Below, one piece after another: positions 9,614-20,905 of a stretch of 64,000 bases of DNA. Made by a program: the position numbers and the translations under genes. Every line of letters starts with the position of its first letter. Position 1 is the stretch's first letter. Below the pieces are notes generated by a model. The model did no database searches. It was given only the letters and a program-made list of their open reading frames with translations, and was not told the DNA's origin. Source of the stretch: Ilyonectria destructans (Eukaryota > Ascomycota > Sordariomycetes > Hypocreales > Nectriaceae); NCBI GenBank assembly GCA_020740775.1, contig JAHEWK010000008.1, positions 2,356,001 to 2,420,000 on the forward strand. Direction: 5' to 3'.

Positions 9614-12005
9614 CTACCTGTTAGTGGGCCTTTGAGATCTCGTTGACACTCTCTTCAGCCTTATATTCGCTTTGTCTACCGCATCCTGCTTCGCCTCCCG
9701 AGCCTTCTGAGCATCGGCCAACTCTTCCTGGTTCTTCCCTACAGCTTCCGCTGCTTCATGCACAGCTCTCTGTGCTTCCCTCAGAGCCGACCACCGTTCC
9801 TCAAGAACTTCCATAGTCTTTTTATACTCTTTCTCTCTTTCTCTCTGTACTCCCTGAGCATAACCTAGCTCTCTGTTCTTATCACATAGGTCTTGCTGAG
9901 CCTGGGCTATCTGGGCGGGGAGGTGGGATTTCTTTTGACAAGAGCGGGAGGGAGGAGATGCATCAGCATCGACCAACACTGCATTGTCTGAATGGCTGGC
10001 TAGGGCTTGAGATTCGACAGATAAGTGCAGAGGGAGCTGGGACTGCTCGTATTTAGCCCTTTTCCCTATCGAAAGTGCGGCCATTTGCTGCGGCGTCAAG
10101 ATCGGGATGGACTGCCGTCCTTGGTCTGGATCTGGTATAGTCGGGAGCTGCGCTGAATGGTTATCGATGGCGGCAAGTCTATCACCCTTATCCTCAGACA
10201 CCGGACGAGGGGTGCAGACGTTGTCCCTTTGCGTTCTTTCGACAATAATGCTGTCAGTGGTCGATAATGGCCCGGCCGTATGTGCTCTCTCCGCGTTGCC
10301 TATGGATCCAAAGGCGTCGTCACTTGGGAGCGCAGAATCAACCAGTGCAAGGGCTGCCTGGGCCGCCTGGGCCGCCTGGGCCAAGTCATGGACTGGACTC
10401 TGGAACACGCTTGTTTCAGTATCTCGGCCTGGTGAAGGGGATGGGTTGGCATCGGGCTGAACAGCAATCCATTTCCACCTCTTGGCTGGCCTCTCTCCCG
10501 CTGGCCAATGTGGTTCGGGCCCCCCTTCCAAGTCACCAAGACCATCGAAATCTTGATCCTCCAACATGGAGGTTCCATCAGGCAACTGCGTATCTCGGTG
10601 TGAGAAAGCCGAGCTGTGTTTTGGCGTGGTGTCTTCTAACGGAATGCTGTGCCGTCGTTTTCTGTGACTTTCTTGGTTCACCTTGCACCTCAAGGGCTGC
10701 TGCTCCAAATCACAGCCTAGAGTGGCCTCGCTATTGGGCGGTCTTGTGACGTCCGGGGTCGCTACAAGCCGTGCTGGGTCACAGCCCAGCTTCATCCTAT
10801 GTTGCTCTAGCCGTATGGTATCAATATACAACTCACCACATGAGCACATATAGGAAGGACTGGTCAAGTCTTTATAATCCCTCAACGCTTTCAGATCCCA
10901 CATCATCAGCGTCATAGTCACTTCTGCTATACTGTTATTGAGGGTCGATTAAAAGGAGACCTGAATGTACTTGCCATGGTTATTGCGTTCTGAATTTAAT
11001 GATTGCCGGACGGCATTGAAAACCATTTGCAGAATTTCGCGAGATTTTTTGTCGATACTGGAGCAAGCGCATTTATCGAGCTCACCCAGGTCGTCAACCG
11101 ATCCAGAGCCTTGTCCGGTGAAACGTCGCAGTTGTTGGATGAAGAAGCCGGTGGTATCTTGAGTAGTGTGTGAGTCTCGTTCAGACTCCTTTTTAGTAAT
11201 GCTCACCTCGTTTTGAGAAGTTCTGTACGGATACTTTTTCGAAATACAACCTGTACTGACATCTTTTGACGATTCGCAGAAGCATCATTCTCGAAATTCG
11301 AACCAGTTGCTGGAAGCAATAGAAATAGACCGTGCCGTAGTCGCTGACATCAACCACCTCTTCCTTCCATCCGCAAAATGGTACATGGTCAGAAAACTTG
11401 AGCCACGACAAGAACGATCCATTACAGTATACACATGTATAAGATGTAGAGTGTGACATGTGAAGGTTCTGATGCATCGGATAATTTGGTGCACGAATAA
11501 CTCGACCTGGACAGTATTGGCAGGATAAAGCACGTCCACGAGTGAACTCTTTATACATCTCCGTCGATTTCCCAAGCGGTTCAGCAGCTTCTTCGGGGGT
11601 ATAACCTTGGAGCTTATATAATTTGCAGAGTTTGGCGTCCCGCTCGTTCCAGCTGGCGCTGATGTGTGTCTGGTTGGCGCGACTCTGCCTATCTCTGGCG
11701 TGATCTATGTTGGCGTACTCTATGTCGTCGAAGAAAGAAGGATCAGCAAGCAATCGTTCTTCATCAATATCTAACGTTCGGGGCTGGCTGTCGCTCTTTT
11801 CGTAGTCGTTCTCGGCCAGAGACTGGATGGCCGTCGCGGATCCTCGATCTCGGTGTCCGGAAGCTGTCGTTCGAGCAAGGTCCGAGGCGTTCTCGAGACT
11901 ATCTATCGGGGCTTGCCCTGTGTCAATACTTGCGTTAGGAATTACTTGACTGAATATTGTGGATAAAGACTAACCGACAGAATTAAGAATCACCGAGAAA
12001 CTCAT
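9614..12005 (-). CDS. C2H2-type zinc-finger protein with C-terminal coiled coil
   Basis: Four exons on the minus strand: 12005-11975, 11917-11207, 11157-10975 and 10923-9614, giving 744 residues. All junctions keep the frame. The introns are 57, 49 and 51 bp, and the last is a GC-AG intron (donor GCAAGT). An acidic N-terminal part is followed by WNERDAKLCKLYKLQGYTPEE, a short Myb/HTH-like segment. Next come degenerate zinc fingers (CQYC with HQNLHMSH, CVYC with SDHVPFC, and CSCGELYIDTIRLEQH), a Ser/Pro-rich middle with LTPQQM, and a long coiled coil at the C-terminus. A DNA-binding regulator is a reasonable inference. The segment AQLPTIPDP is shared, also at DNA level, with the JmjC paralogue next door. 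A short upstream reading frame (12209-12015) precedes the start. Confidence 0.65.
10924..10974 (-). other. GC-AG intron
   Basis: On the minus strand the 51 bp intron begins GCAAGT and ends AGCAG. It joins the frame ending in AACCATG to the frame starting AAGTGACTATG. Reading through it meets a stop, so removal is needed to connect the two long frames. Confidence 0.55.
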
Positions 12006-12014
12006 ATTGTAATA

Positions 12015-12209
12015 TCAAGTGTCGAGTGATAAGAGCGTTGACTCTGTCTTGTCGATAGCTTGAAGTCTGTGGTGATGAATCCCGAGCGCTCTAGTGGTCT
12101 CCTGTGCCTTTGCGTTAGCGATTAGTTTATAATAGGAGCCAAGTGTCGAACTAACCGTTGGAATGAGATGGCAAGGTGCTGTCGAGATGTTGTAGTGGTA
12201 TCGGCTCAT
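12015..12209 (-). other. Short leader reading frame upstream of the zinc-finger gene
   Basis: ATG at 12209 opens a frame (MSRYHYNISTAPC) that ends at 12015, ten bases before the start of the zinc-finger gene. It contains a candidate 48 bp intron (12155-12108; donor GTTAGT, branch GCTAAC, acceptor AAAG). It may be a spliced upstream ORF acting on translation of the main gene, or chance. Confidence 0.25.
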
Positions 12210-12606
12210 CGAAAGAAAGCTGTGTCTCTCCGTAGGGTAACGTCTGTATTTACCTACAAGGAGGGCTTGGGGCTGTCTTATAGCGGCCTCAGGTCTCTAC
12301 GTGGCCGGAGTGGCCAATGATCGGCAGGCCCTTCAGCTGAATAAAAAACCAACGCGGAATGCAGGGGGCCGTAAGCCGTAGGGCCCATCCGCTAGGAGCT
12401 TCCCCGCCAGTGCGCCTAGTTGTGGCTGGCTACCTTGCAATAACCGCTCGCGGACCATGGTACCTGGTGAGATGGTGTTGAGATGGCCCACACCAACTTG
12501 GCGTGTGGGACTGGCATCTGACTTACTTGGACTACTGGCCAGTCCTGTTCCCGGCGTGCCTCTAAACGTCTAACAACCTTGCGGACTACAATGCGCTTGC
12601 TCATCT

Positions 12607-12852
12607 TCATTCTATCACCCGTGGTTGCCTTGCCATCGTCGTTTCCTGAAGGCAATTCTCCATCCAGTTCTCAATCCAAGCATCAGTTTCACCTTCTTTG
12701 TATTCATTCCCATCTCCTTTGTGTTCATTTCTAACTTCTTTATGTTCATCCCCACCCTCACTTATGTTTTTCATGAGCTCCATAAAAACGGCACGAGCAG
12801 TGGTGGGCTTGATCGGGACGTCGTGCTTTTCTTGAGTAGGGTCAGGGGCCAT
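12607..12852 (-). CDS. Small charged hypothetical protein with a short repeat
   Basis: ATG at 12852 opens an 81-residue frame (MAPDPTQEKHDVP) containing an imperfect repeat (EHKEVRNEHKGDGNEYKEGE). An overlapping frame continues below it (12655-12416, MKMSKRIVVRKVVRRLEARRE) and holds a good intron signal (GTAAGT to CACCAG, 12525-12465 approximately). The two frames may belong to one gene through an unrecognised splice or a small indel. No family is recognised. Confidence 0.35.
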   Translation of the reverse strand: MAPDPTQEKHDVPIKPTTARAVFMELMKNISEGGDEHKEVRNEHKGDGNEYKEGETDAWIENWMENCLQETTMARQPRVIE

Positions 12853-13721
12853 ACGATACTCTGAGAATAGAAGCACTTACTAGTGTTATTCATGTTGAAT
12901 TCTTTGCAATTGGAGGCTGTGGCAAGATGGTTGAGGGACGCTGTAGGAGAGTGCTTGGAGAAACTTGAGGTCTTCTTATATCTATTGCTTCGGTACTACA
13001 GGTGTTTATCAACCGCAGACAGGCGGTGTAAAACTCTACACGCCCGCCAAGTTTGCCTTAATGCAAGTGAAAATGCATCCTCTCAGCCACATCACATTAC
13101 CGCTTGGGTCTGTGCAAGGATCCGTAGCAAGGGAGCGAAAGACGCAGCCACATCATATGCTGACGCTCAGGGGCTTGATACTAACGGGTCTCGGCAGTTC
13201 AATGCGAAGAGTTTCTGACAAGGGGCTTCTTGAAACCCATGGTCGCGTCGGATGATATGGAGCAATCTATACAAAGTAAATGCCAACGCCCTCTCTGCTA
13301 GCCCAGACATCCATCCATCCGGTTCCCTGGTTCCATTTACTTCCAGGTCGTTTCTGTGTAAAGTCGCTTGACTCATGAGTGGTCATTTCTTGAGCTTTTG
13401 GACTTCACGATCTGGTTGTCTGTACGGCACAACTCTACAATTAAGTCCGGCCGGCCTCTAGAAGCATGCTGCGGCTATACGAACTCGTCAAATAGAACGG
13501 AACTATGAGGTTGGGAAGGTTGGTCTCGTTCAATACCCGGGAAACTAGTGATAGGTAAGAAGTACACACATATTTACAGGATGCCAAGGTTGAGACTGGC
13601 GACATTGGTCTTAGACGTCCGCTCTTCTATCTCCACCACCAACATATATGGTTAGTACCTTGCCCCGTCTTGGACCTCTGGACGATATTTAGTTGCTTTC
13701 AATTATTATCACGGAGAAGAC
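12853..13721. other. Intergenic, nothing supportable
   Basis: Only short overlapping frames without features are present on either strand. No repeats or RNA genes were recognised. Confidence 0.35.
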
Positions 13722-14784
13722 TCACTTGAGGGAGAGACGAGAAAGCTTGCCTGTGTTCAAGCGCTTCAGATGTCCCCTCTTACTGTACCAAGTCCGCTTG
13801 AACCTCTGCTTCGAGATACCAGGGAAATGATGACAGATGTCGTCCCACAAATAATCTTTATCGTCTTTGAGCATCTCAGTGATCTTATTGGCGAGCTGTT
13901 GATCTTCTGTGAGTGGCGACATCGCCTTTGATATGTCATAGGGCTTGGCTGCGTTGGTCGCTTCAGGACTCTCTGGGTCGATCTGTCCCGACTCGGCTTG
14001 CGATTCGGTGTCAATTTCAGTGTCCACGATTGTTGATTCAGAAATGGAGCCATTGGGAACTGTCGACTGATCCGCCACGGAGTAGCCCGGCCTATAACCT
14101 GTCAGTTCATCCAAGCAAATAGGAAGCGACATACCTTAGCTTGAGGTTGCATATCAACCCATCTCCCGTTCCGACAGGCAAATCCCTGACAGTCTCGGAG
14201 GGGAGAGGAGAAGCCAAGCAAAGATCCCCATGCTCTGCGAATGTTCTTGATATTACCTGCACCCCATTCGCCCCGATAAACACCACTGTGTGGCCAACTG
14301 GGCTCTCGGGGAGGTCAAAGCTGACGGAGTAAACCTTATTCGCGCCAGGGTACTGGTGAATAACCTCTTCGGCGATTCCAAGGGGAGTGATGACTTCCTC
14401 CTTCCGCAGTTCCGCTCTCACAAGGCTGGTATCCTCTGGAAACTCTGCCGTCGCCCTGCAGCGTCTGCCCTCTAGGCAGGATAGGTGTGCGAAACGCTGC
14501 CAAGGGGAAAACTGAACGTGACTGGATGAAGATCAGTAGTGATCTTTGGGTAAGTGGCAATCTTACATTTCTGTGCCATTCCTGGAGATAAGCTGGATAT
14601 CCTCTCTCTCAATATCGAAGGAGCTCAACGCAGCTGCTTGGAAATTCTTAAGAAAGGGTTGGTGATATTTCCGAGTAGAGTGTACTTGGCCTTCCCGCGT
14701 GACATATGCTATATTGTTGATAGATCGAGACGAGGCACCATTGGTGTTCCGGAGAAAGCTGTAAGTAAAAGCCTTGTATTCCAT
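13722..14784 (-). CDS. Protein with C-terminal Myb/HTH-like segment
   Basis: Three exons on the minus strand: 14784-14567, 14521-14135 and 14091-13722, giving 324 residues. The introns are 45 bp (GTAAGA...CCAG) and 43 bp (GTATGT...TTATAG), both phase 2, and the three frames join without a stop. The first two exons encode a globular-looking domain of unknown type (SRSINNIAYVTREGQ, YSVSFDLPESPVG, VVFIGANGVQVISRTF). After an acidic linker, the last 60 residues (LTEDQQLANKITEMLKDD, WDDICHHFPGISKQRFKRTW) resemble a SANT/Myb-type helical fold ending in a basic tail. A role in DNA binding is an inference. The start ATG is the first in frame, but an upstream exon cannot be excluded. Confidence 0.55.
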
Positions 14785-15441
14785 CTTGCGGCTTGTGCTC
14801 TAATGGAGCGCAGATGAAGACACCGTGGGCGGCATATTTGTAATCCCCTGAGATGGAAAATGAAATTACCCAACAGCCTTGCGATGCCACAAAACCGGAA
14901 GCATCGCCGCAAGACTGCAAATGGTTATCCACATGCATGCTGTAATTACTGCGGTCTACAGCCTGATTCGCCTGCTCCAGTGGCTTGCTGGCCACCTCGC
15001 GGCCCACTCGGCGACAAACAGGACACCACCGAAGATCCTATACTCCATACGGGGTTGCGTAATCCCACTCAATAACCCCACCCGAGAGCAGGGGCAAGTA
15101 ATCCTGGGAGGGCGTGAAAGCAAACGGTGCACAGACCGTGATCGTGAAGGGGGGCGTGTAAGCCTCGATCCGAGTTAGCGTAGTTTCCTCCAGTACGTCT
15201 CCTGCCTCACCCTCGAGTCACGACGATACCCGGGTACTAGGTACCTCTGCTTCTTACCTCGCAGTCTGGTTGGTTGGGGGCTGGCTCGTATCTCGGGCAA
15301 GGGGACTCGACATTGTGACGAGTTTCTTCCTCGAAAGGGGGCGGTATTTCTCACATATACTCGCCACCCCCCGCTCTAACTCCTTGCTTCCAACACCTTA
15401 ATCCTCGCTATACTCTCATCTGCTGTTAAAGACTCGCCAAC
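14785..15441. other. Intergenic
   Basis: Overlapping short frames on the minus strand (14648-15007) may be upstream sequence of the gene at 13722-14784, but no clean exon is seen. The last 100 bases are a pyrimidine-rich leader to the broken gene at 15442. Confidence 0.3.
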
Positions 15442-16203
15442 ATGACACAATCACACCAGAAGCCTGCCCAGCCAAGCCCCGAGAATCACTAAAAACCAGA
15501 TGACTTGACCAAATGGCAATGGGCTATTTGCAATCTTGTTGCATTGAAGTCCGGCTGAGGATCCGATTCCTCATCTTTCAGCGACTGGGTCGACAATCTG
15601 AATACCCAGGAGCCTGCTGCTTTTTGTAACTTGTCTCGTGATGACCTCTACGTCCATCAGGGAATCCAAGTCCGAGGATTACCGAGCGTAAATATCAACA
15701 ACCAGGTCAAGAAGCTCCAAGACGAAGTTAAAACATATACGGGAAGGCAGTTTGTTAAGGTCTCCTGCGGAGTCAGAATTGACGAGGACTGTCTCAAACC
15801 GATCGATTTAATCTGTTGGTTGAGTAGGGTCGGTGACTTTCGAACGGACTGGAACCACCTTGAACCCGACTTTTATCCCCTTTACATTGCGATTCTCTTT
15901 GGCTTGGTTCTTGCTCGTCTCGGCAAAGTCATTGAAGTTGATACACCAATTACCTGCGTCATGTGGGCTATCGTCGAGCAGTACGAGAGGGGTGAGGGAC
16001 TCCTTCCTGCCCCAAACACTAAATTGCCGCCAGCTCCTCGGCCATCGATTCATCGGCCAGTGATTCCTCGTCACTCACAGCTTTATCCTGGCGATCTTTC
16101 GGTTTGGGCTTCTGTCATTGTGGTCCTCCTCCTCTTGCTTGTCATGTCTACCCTGGTTGCTCCTCAACTAGCACCACCTAGAGGCACTCGATCTTTCTGG
16201 TAG
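15442..16203 (+). pseudogene. Membrane protein gene with two in-frame stops
   Basis: From ATG 15442 one frame of 254 codons runs to TAG at 16201 and is interrupted only by TAA (codon 17) and TGA (codon 39). Translation on both sides is sensible (MTQSHQKPAQPSPENH, stop, KPDDLTKWQWAICNLVALKSG, stop, GSDSSSFSDWVDNL). The leader and start context look genuine. The C-terminal half has two hydrophobic segments (FYPLYIAILFGLVLARL and VWASVIVVLLLLLVMSTLVA). CAA to TAA is the change expected from RIP, and CGA to TGA is also a C-to-T change, but two sites do not prove RIP. No family is recognised. Confidence 0.55.
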
Positions 16204-16601
16204 TAGCAGCCTCAATTCAGAAAGATAGCGGACGATGGTACAAAAGCTTCCTCAATTCACACTCAAACACGAAAGTGGGTAGAGACAGGATCTTTGGAGC
16301 TTTTAGGAAGGAATGAATCTTAGGGTTTCAATTTGTGTTATTTAGTCCTGATTATCAATCACCATTCATTTGTGTCCTCAAACCCGCCCAGACCCAGTGG
16401 TGAGCGCTTCGCTCTTGTTCTTCTCGTCTTCCGTGTGCTCATTGTTGAGTGCAGGTGAGCATATCAAGCCCGCGATAGTATCAAGTGGGTAAAGGTCTGA
16501 TGAATGTGCAAGCTGGGGTCTAGCAAGTATTTATCTTAGGTAAATATGGTGCAGTAGAGTTGACAGGGGCAAATGCAGACCGTGTTTGTATCTTATTTAT
16601 C
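16204..16601. other. Intergenic, nothing supportable
   Basis: Region between the 3' ends of a plus-strand and a minus-strand gene. AT-rich; no feature seen. Confidence 0.35.
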
Positions 16602-17356
16602 TTATCCAATAGCCGAGTTCCCACCCCGGAGGATCTCTTCGGTTAGCTTAACCAATACACTCTTGACGGATTGTTGCTCGAACACGGGTTCCTGTGGCCT
16701 CGCTATCCTATCAACCATGTCGTTCTGATATTTAGATAAGCTCTCATTAATAATTCCATCAATATCAGCTTCAATTGTCCTACCCGACTCTATCGCGCGG
16801 AATTGATCAATTGACCTTGATCTGAACTTTGTCACCACTATCTCTTCCAACCTCCCATCTTGAGTTACCGCCATCAGGACTGGATTAAAGTAGAATGAGT
16901 ATACCACATGGGGCACTTGAGGAACTACCACATGCATGGGATCGTCAATAGCCATCACCCTAAGCAATTTGTTGAGATTGAAGGTGTAGATGGCTATGTG
17001 GAGACGCTGCATCACCACAGGAAGCTGCTTGAGTAGGATGGGACCGGCGTTGTTATGCATTGAGCTTTCCTGTAGGGCGGTCATGGGTCGATCGATAAGG
17101 TCGGCCTCGCTTGTGTCTGGGTTCGTCATTAGTCTTGTTCAAAGGGAAGCAAGTGCATCATACTACCATGTGTACGCTCCATCGGAGTCAACCATCTATC
17201 CCAATTGAGCTCAGACCCTCCCTCAAGCTCTTCGTTCTTGCGTCTGTCTTGGTACCGGACGATGAGGTAGATGAATACGGCAACCGCCAGGACTGACAGA
17301 CATGCAGACAGGGCAATGACGACAGCATGCGATGGCAATGGCATTCTCGCTAACAT
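16602..17356 (-). CDS. Single-pass membrane protein, unknown function
   Basis: Two exons on the minus strand, 17356-17167 and 17116-16602, give 234 residues. The 50 bp intron (17166-17117) has donor GTAGTA, a GACTAAT branch region and acceptor CCCAG, phase 1, and joins MERTH to DTSEADL. Residues about 10-35 form one transmembrane helix (VVIALSACLSVLAVAVFIYLIV) followed by basic residues (RYQDRRK), so the rest is probably cytosolic. The remainder is globular with no known motif (VVVPQVPHVVYSFYFNP, FRSRSIDQFRAIESGRT). The start ATG 17356 has a clean context. Confidence 0.6.
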
Positions 17357-18390
17357 GGTTTGGGTCTTGGTGGGGGCTTTGGAATGCCAGTCGTGCCGTA
17401 CGCGCCACGTCCCATTGAAGCCAAAGGGTAAAAGAGGGGGCTGAAAGGGCGGTCTTGGGCGAACCAGCGGCGGTGAGCCATGCTGTTGCCTCGCTGGGTT
17501 GCACTTTCATTTAAGTATTGCTACACCATGCAGAGTCAAGGGCGACGAGGATAGATGAGTCCTAATCCGGAACAAGGGTCTCTGGATGCCAGGCGGACAG
17601 ACTCCCATCCATGTTGGCTGATTAATGTGAACAAAGCAACGATGGTGAGTCGAGCGGTACGACAGCATCCGATGTCCTAAGAAAAGAAGGCTGCTGCGGC
17701 CAAGCGAAGTCCAGAATAGTTTCAACACACGCCCCTCCACTATGGATCACCTGGAGCCGAGCCGCGCTTATACGCTAATATATTTAGAATCCGTGCTGTA
17801 CAGCACGCCTTCGAAAAGGGACTAGCGCATTTGGTTGCTTTTTCAGCCCGATTTGATTCTCCCCCGACTCGAACCCGGTGGCGTAGTATTGACCTGATGC
17901 AATCGGTGACTAGCGTGGGATTGATTCTGATTCTGAGAACCAACCCTTGACTAGCGTGGGATTGATTCTGATCCTGAGAACCAACCCTTGACTAGCTTGG
18001 GGCTGGTTCATGTCAATCTATGCCAAGGGGTGTCATACCTATTCCAGGTTGGTTGGTTCGTACAGTTGGCTTCCCGGTCGACGCAGTTACTAGTGTGGTT
18101 ATGGGGGTACTTGCTGGCCTTGCTCCCTTACCGGTGGACTGACCAGCCTTGACTCCCCCTTCCTCTCTATAGTCCAACTCGCTATGCACATGCTATGAGT
18201 TGGGCTTCACCGTTTCTTTCTGCAGATAACCGAGCCGCATGGCAGGTCGCGTACAGAAGAGCTTCAAGCCCGACCTAAGTTCGCTCCAAATTCAACAGCG
18301 CGCATATAAAGGAACGGTCCTACAACCTTGGATGCAGATACACTTTCCTCTTTCACTCTTCATTCAGTCGATCTTATTCAGTCAATCGAA
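17357..18390. other. Intergenic with tandem repeat and promoter of the next gene
   Basis: Short minus-strand frames here have no features. The stretch holds the 41 bp tandem repeat at 17909-18000. A TATA element (CATATAAAGG) lies at about 18302-18311, some 80 bases before the ATG at 18391. Confidence 0.4.
17909..18000. repeat. 41 bp tandem repeat, about 2.2 copies
   Basis: A unit starting GACTAGCGTGGGATTGATTC and ending GAACCAACCCTT occurs twice in tandem, with a degenerate third start. A related fragment (GGCTAGCGTGGGATTGAT) lies at about 21132-21160, so this is a dispersed repeat family rather than a purely local one. Confidence 0.6.
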
Positions 18391-18724
18391 ATGGCCGCTG
18401 ACGGGTGTGTACTTATCGATAAAGCACGGGGAGATCTTTACTGTAAGTTTTCAACCATTTCGGCCTTAAAAGCAGTCATTGATGGGATCAGTGGACAAAG
18501 GAATCATCCAGGAGAACGAGATAGCTCGTCGTGAACCCGCATCTAAGTGGCCTATGCAAGCAGAGGAGCTGCAACTCGCAGCGGACGACACTGTTTGGCT
18601 TCTAAGCATATCGAAGAAAGAGATCCAACAAAGGAAGCTTAGCTATGTCGTTGTTAATGGGGCCCTCTGGTTAGGGACAGTAGGCGCCACGGTAGGCGCC
18701 ATTGTATGGAGCTTGAAGGGCTAG
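18391..18724 (+). CDS. Small tail-anchored-like membrane protein
   Basis: Exons 18391-18442 and 18492-18724 encode 94 residues. The 49 bp intron (18443-18491) has donor GTAAGT and acceptor ATCAG and lies in phase 1. The N-terminal part is soluble and charged (MAADGCVLIDKARGDLY). The last 25 residues form one Gly/Ala/Val-rich hydrophobic helix (VVNGALWLGTVGATVGAIVW) ending SLKG, as in a tail-anchored protein. A TATA box and a CT-rich leader support the start. Function unknown. Confidence 0.6.
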
Positions 18725-18903
18725 AATTGGATTGCTTGATGGTATTTGATTGCTTATTTTTTGGATCAAGATAATCAACTATGAGAGTCATCGGTTATGC
18801 TCCTTGGGGTGTGTTCTCATGCAGTTCCGTGACCAAATATATGCCCGAACCCTAATGTAGCCAGACAATGGCAGCCTTGCCCACATCCCTCTACCGTCCA
18901 TAA

Positions 18904-19629
18904 CTACAGTCTTGTAACCTCCCCAGAGACAATTTCAACTCCCTGCAGGCGCTCTATCGCCAGCTTCAATGTGTTGACCCGAGACATATGCACTCCAGGT
19001 TTCTTTACTATTCCTCGCAGCTGATCGAAAGCCGCTTCTAGGTCGGAATATCCATGGACAGACCGCATGTGTATAGTGCGCGCCGACTCACGATTAAATC
19101 CCCTGCCAACGGCACGTCTGCATCCATCATAAGGCAAAGAAAAGACTGTCCCGTGTGGGACTCATCTATATGTCGTTTAACGCTTGAGACTCGCTTGTAT
19201 CGCTTGGAGCAGCGAGGACATGAGAATCCGTCCTTGTCAGGATAGACATTCTTGTACAGCTGATGAATGTCACTACTGGGAAGCCCGGTCGACCCGCCAA
19301 TAGGACTCTGTAGAGAGTCGGGTGTGCTGGTGACAGATGAAAGAATCGATGAACCTCGGTGACCTGGATGAAAGGGGTGTTTTTGAGTATGGTTCTCGAC
19401 GTTCTCATCCATGACTAAATGGTTTCCGGCGGGCAGTTCAAGGGAGCCAGTGTCGTTCATCGAACAGTTGGTGACTAGTGGAGTCTGCCATGAATTCAAT
19501 AGACTCTGCGGATGAGATAAGTCAGCAACAGTACTCTCCTTCACTCTCTGCTATATGAATGTTACTTACTGGTGAAATAGCGGTATAGAAAGATGTGCTG
19601 ATGTCATGATATGGTGTCAGTGATTCCAT
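18904..19629 (-). pseudogene. C2H2 zinc-finger gene broken by a one-base shift
   Basis: Exon 1 from ATG 19629 (MESLTPYHD), a 64 bp intron (19569-19506; GTAAGT, branch GCTGAC, acceptor CCGCAG, phase 0), then exon 2. A clear C2H2 finger is present (FSCPRCSKRYKRVSSVKRH followed by ESH). Directly after it (SFLC) the frame leaves the second finger. One base further on, the next frame reads PYDGCRRAVGRGFNRESART then IHMRSVHG and continues to a stop at 18904. A single missing C in the run at about 19134 would restore CPYDGC. The break could be a real frameshift or an assembly error. If intact, this would be a two-finger DNA-binding protein. Confidence 0.6.
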
Positions 19630-20095
19630 GGCTGCTACTGATGGGTCGCCGCCGATCGGTGGTAGTTGGTTGCGACGCAATGAAGTACTAGGTGAAGAGA
19701 GATTGTTAGCAGTGGTCGGATTTGGCGACGCGATCTGTGGCAGGTTGGCACGCACAACCCAAAGGTAAGATACAGTGAGATAGTGCTGTGATTAAAATAA
19801 AAGGAAAGGAAAGGAAAGGAGGGTAAAGAGGAGCAAGAAGCGCTGAAGTCATAGGGAAGAGAGGACAGACTGTTATATTGTCGTGGAAGTGTGTCAGGGG
19901 CCGTCTACGTCTTTTATTCGTGGCGCATATGTCCCTTGCCAGCCTATTTAGATGTCTTGATAAGCGGAGGCGCACTGACCACAGCACGGACGGGGCATGG
20001 TGATAGTAAGAGGTATTGAACTATGGAAGGAGGGACCGGGACAAGCGACAAGCTTTACACCCCAGCTCATACAAAACACCAACAGTAGGCCAGAC
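19630..20095. other. Intergenic with purine tract
   Basis: Leader of the zinc-finger gene above and a short A/G-rich tract of AAAGG units at 19796-19822. No gene seen. Confidence 0.35.
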
Positions 20096-20905
20096 TCAGA
20101 CACTTAGCCACGAATCCAGAGCGTTCTCATCAGTCAAGGCACTTGGAGAGCAGTGGGTATCACGAATTGCCTGTAAAAGGCAATGCTGCGTAGGGTAAGT
20201 ATAGGAGACTAGCAGAGAATGGTCACTTACTAGGACGTCTGCCGCAGTGTTGAACGTTTCCATGATAGGAACGTGGTATATTATGCACATGTGCATCAAA
20301 GCGCGGTCCCAGTCCTCTTTCCTGAGTTTCGCTACCGTGAAACTCAGGGCATCATCTTCCAAATCTTTCAAATCTTCCAACGAGCAGAGAAGCATTCTCA
20401 ACAGGGCCTTATCCTCCATCTCCAGACGTTTCAAGACGCAGTTTTTGATTGCAACACCCTCGGCACTGTCGTTGATCAATTCATCCAAGATGTACTGAAC
20501 GGCCTTGTCATCTGGTAACTCTGTATCGTAACTGGCATTCTGGTATTCCCCGATCGATTTCACGACCTCTTGAGTTTTGGTCTGCGAGTCAATCCTGTTG
20601 CGGATGTAGTCTTTCAAAGACATGCCATGGTTCGTCAAGGCATCTTCGTCCGTCCGGTCATCTTCATCCATCGAGGCATCTTCATCCATCGAGGCATCTT
20701 CATCCGTCCGGTCATCGTCATCCATCGAGACATCTTCATCCATCCAGGCAGAGTCATCGTCCTGGACCGGGAAGGCGAGGAAGTCCTCCAGCGGAAAAAG
20801 TACCTTAAGCTAATTGCGTAATCCTGGTCAGCATGGCATTGGATCAAATCGCTCCAGGCGCGGACTCACGCGTATGGTTCGCATAGGTGATAGAGAGCTG
20901 TTCAT
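20096..20905 (-). CDS. Acidic hypothetical protein with MDED repeats
   Basis: Exon 1 20905-20870 (MNSSLSPMRTIR), a 60 bp intron (20869-20810; GTGAGT, branch GCTGACC, acceptor ATTAG, phase 0), then exon 2 from 20809. A second intron is likely at 20230-20186 (45 bp, GTAAGT...CGCAG, phase 0). Its retention keeps the frame, so two isoforms are possible. Exon 2 starts LKVLFPLEDFLAFPVQDDDSAW and carries 18 bp repeats coding MDEDAS/MDEDDRTDED. It is followed by a helical, charged region (LKRLEMEDKALLRMLLCSLEDL). No family is recognised. Confidence 0.55.

Noticed and set aside
17740..17943. Possible tRNA-like segment near ACTCGAACCCGGTGG
   Set aside because: The T-loop-like bases are not accompanied by foldable acceptor, D and anticodon arms.
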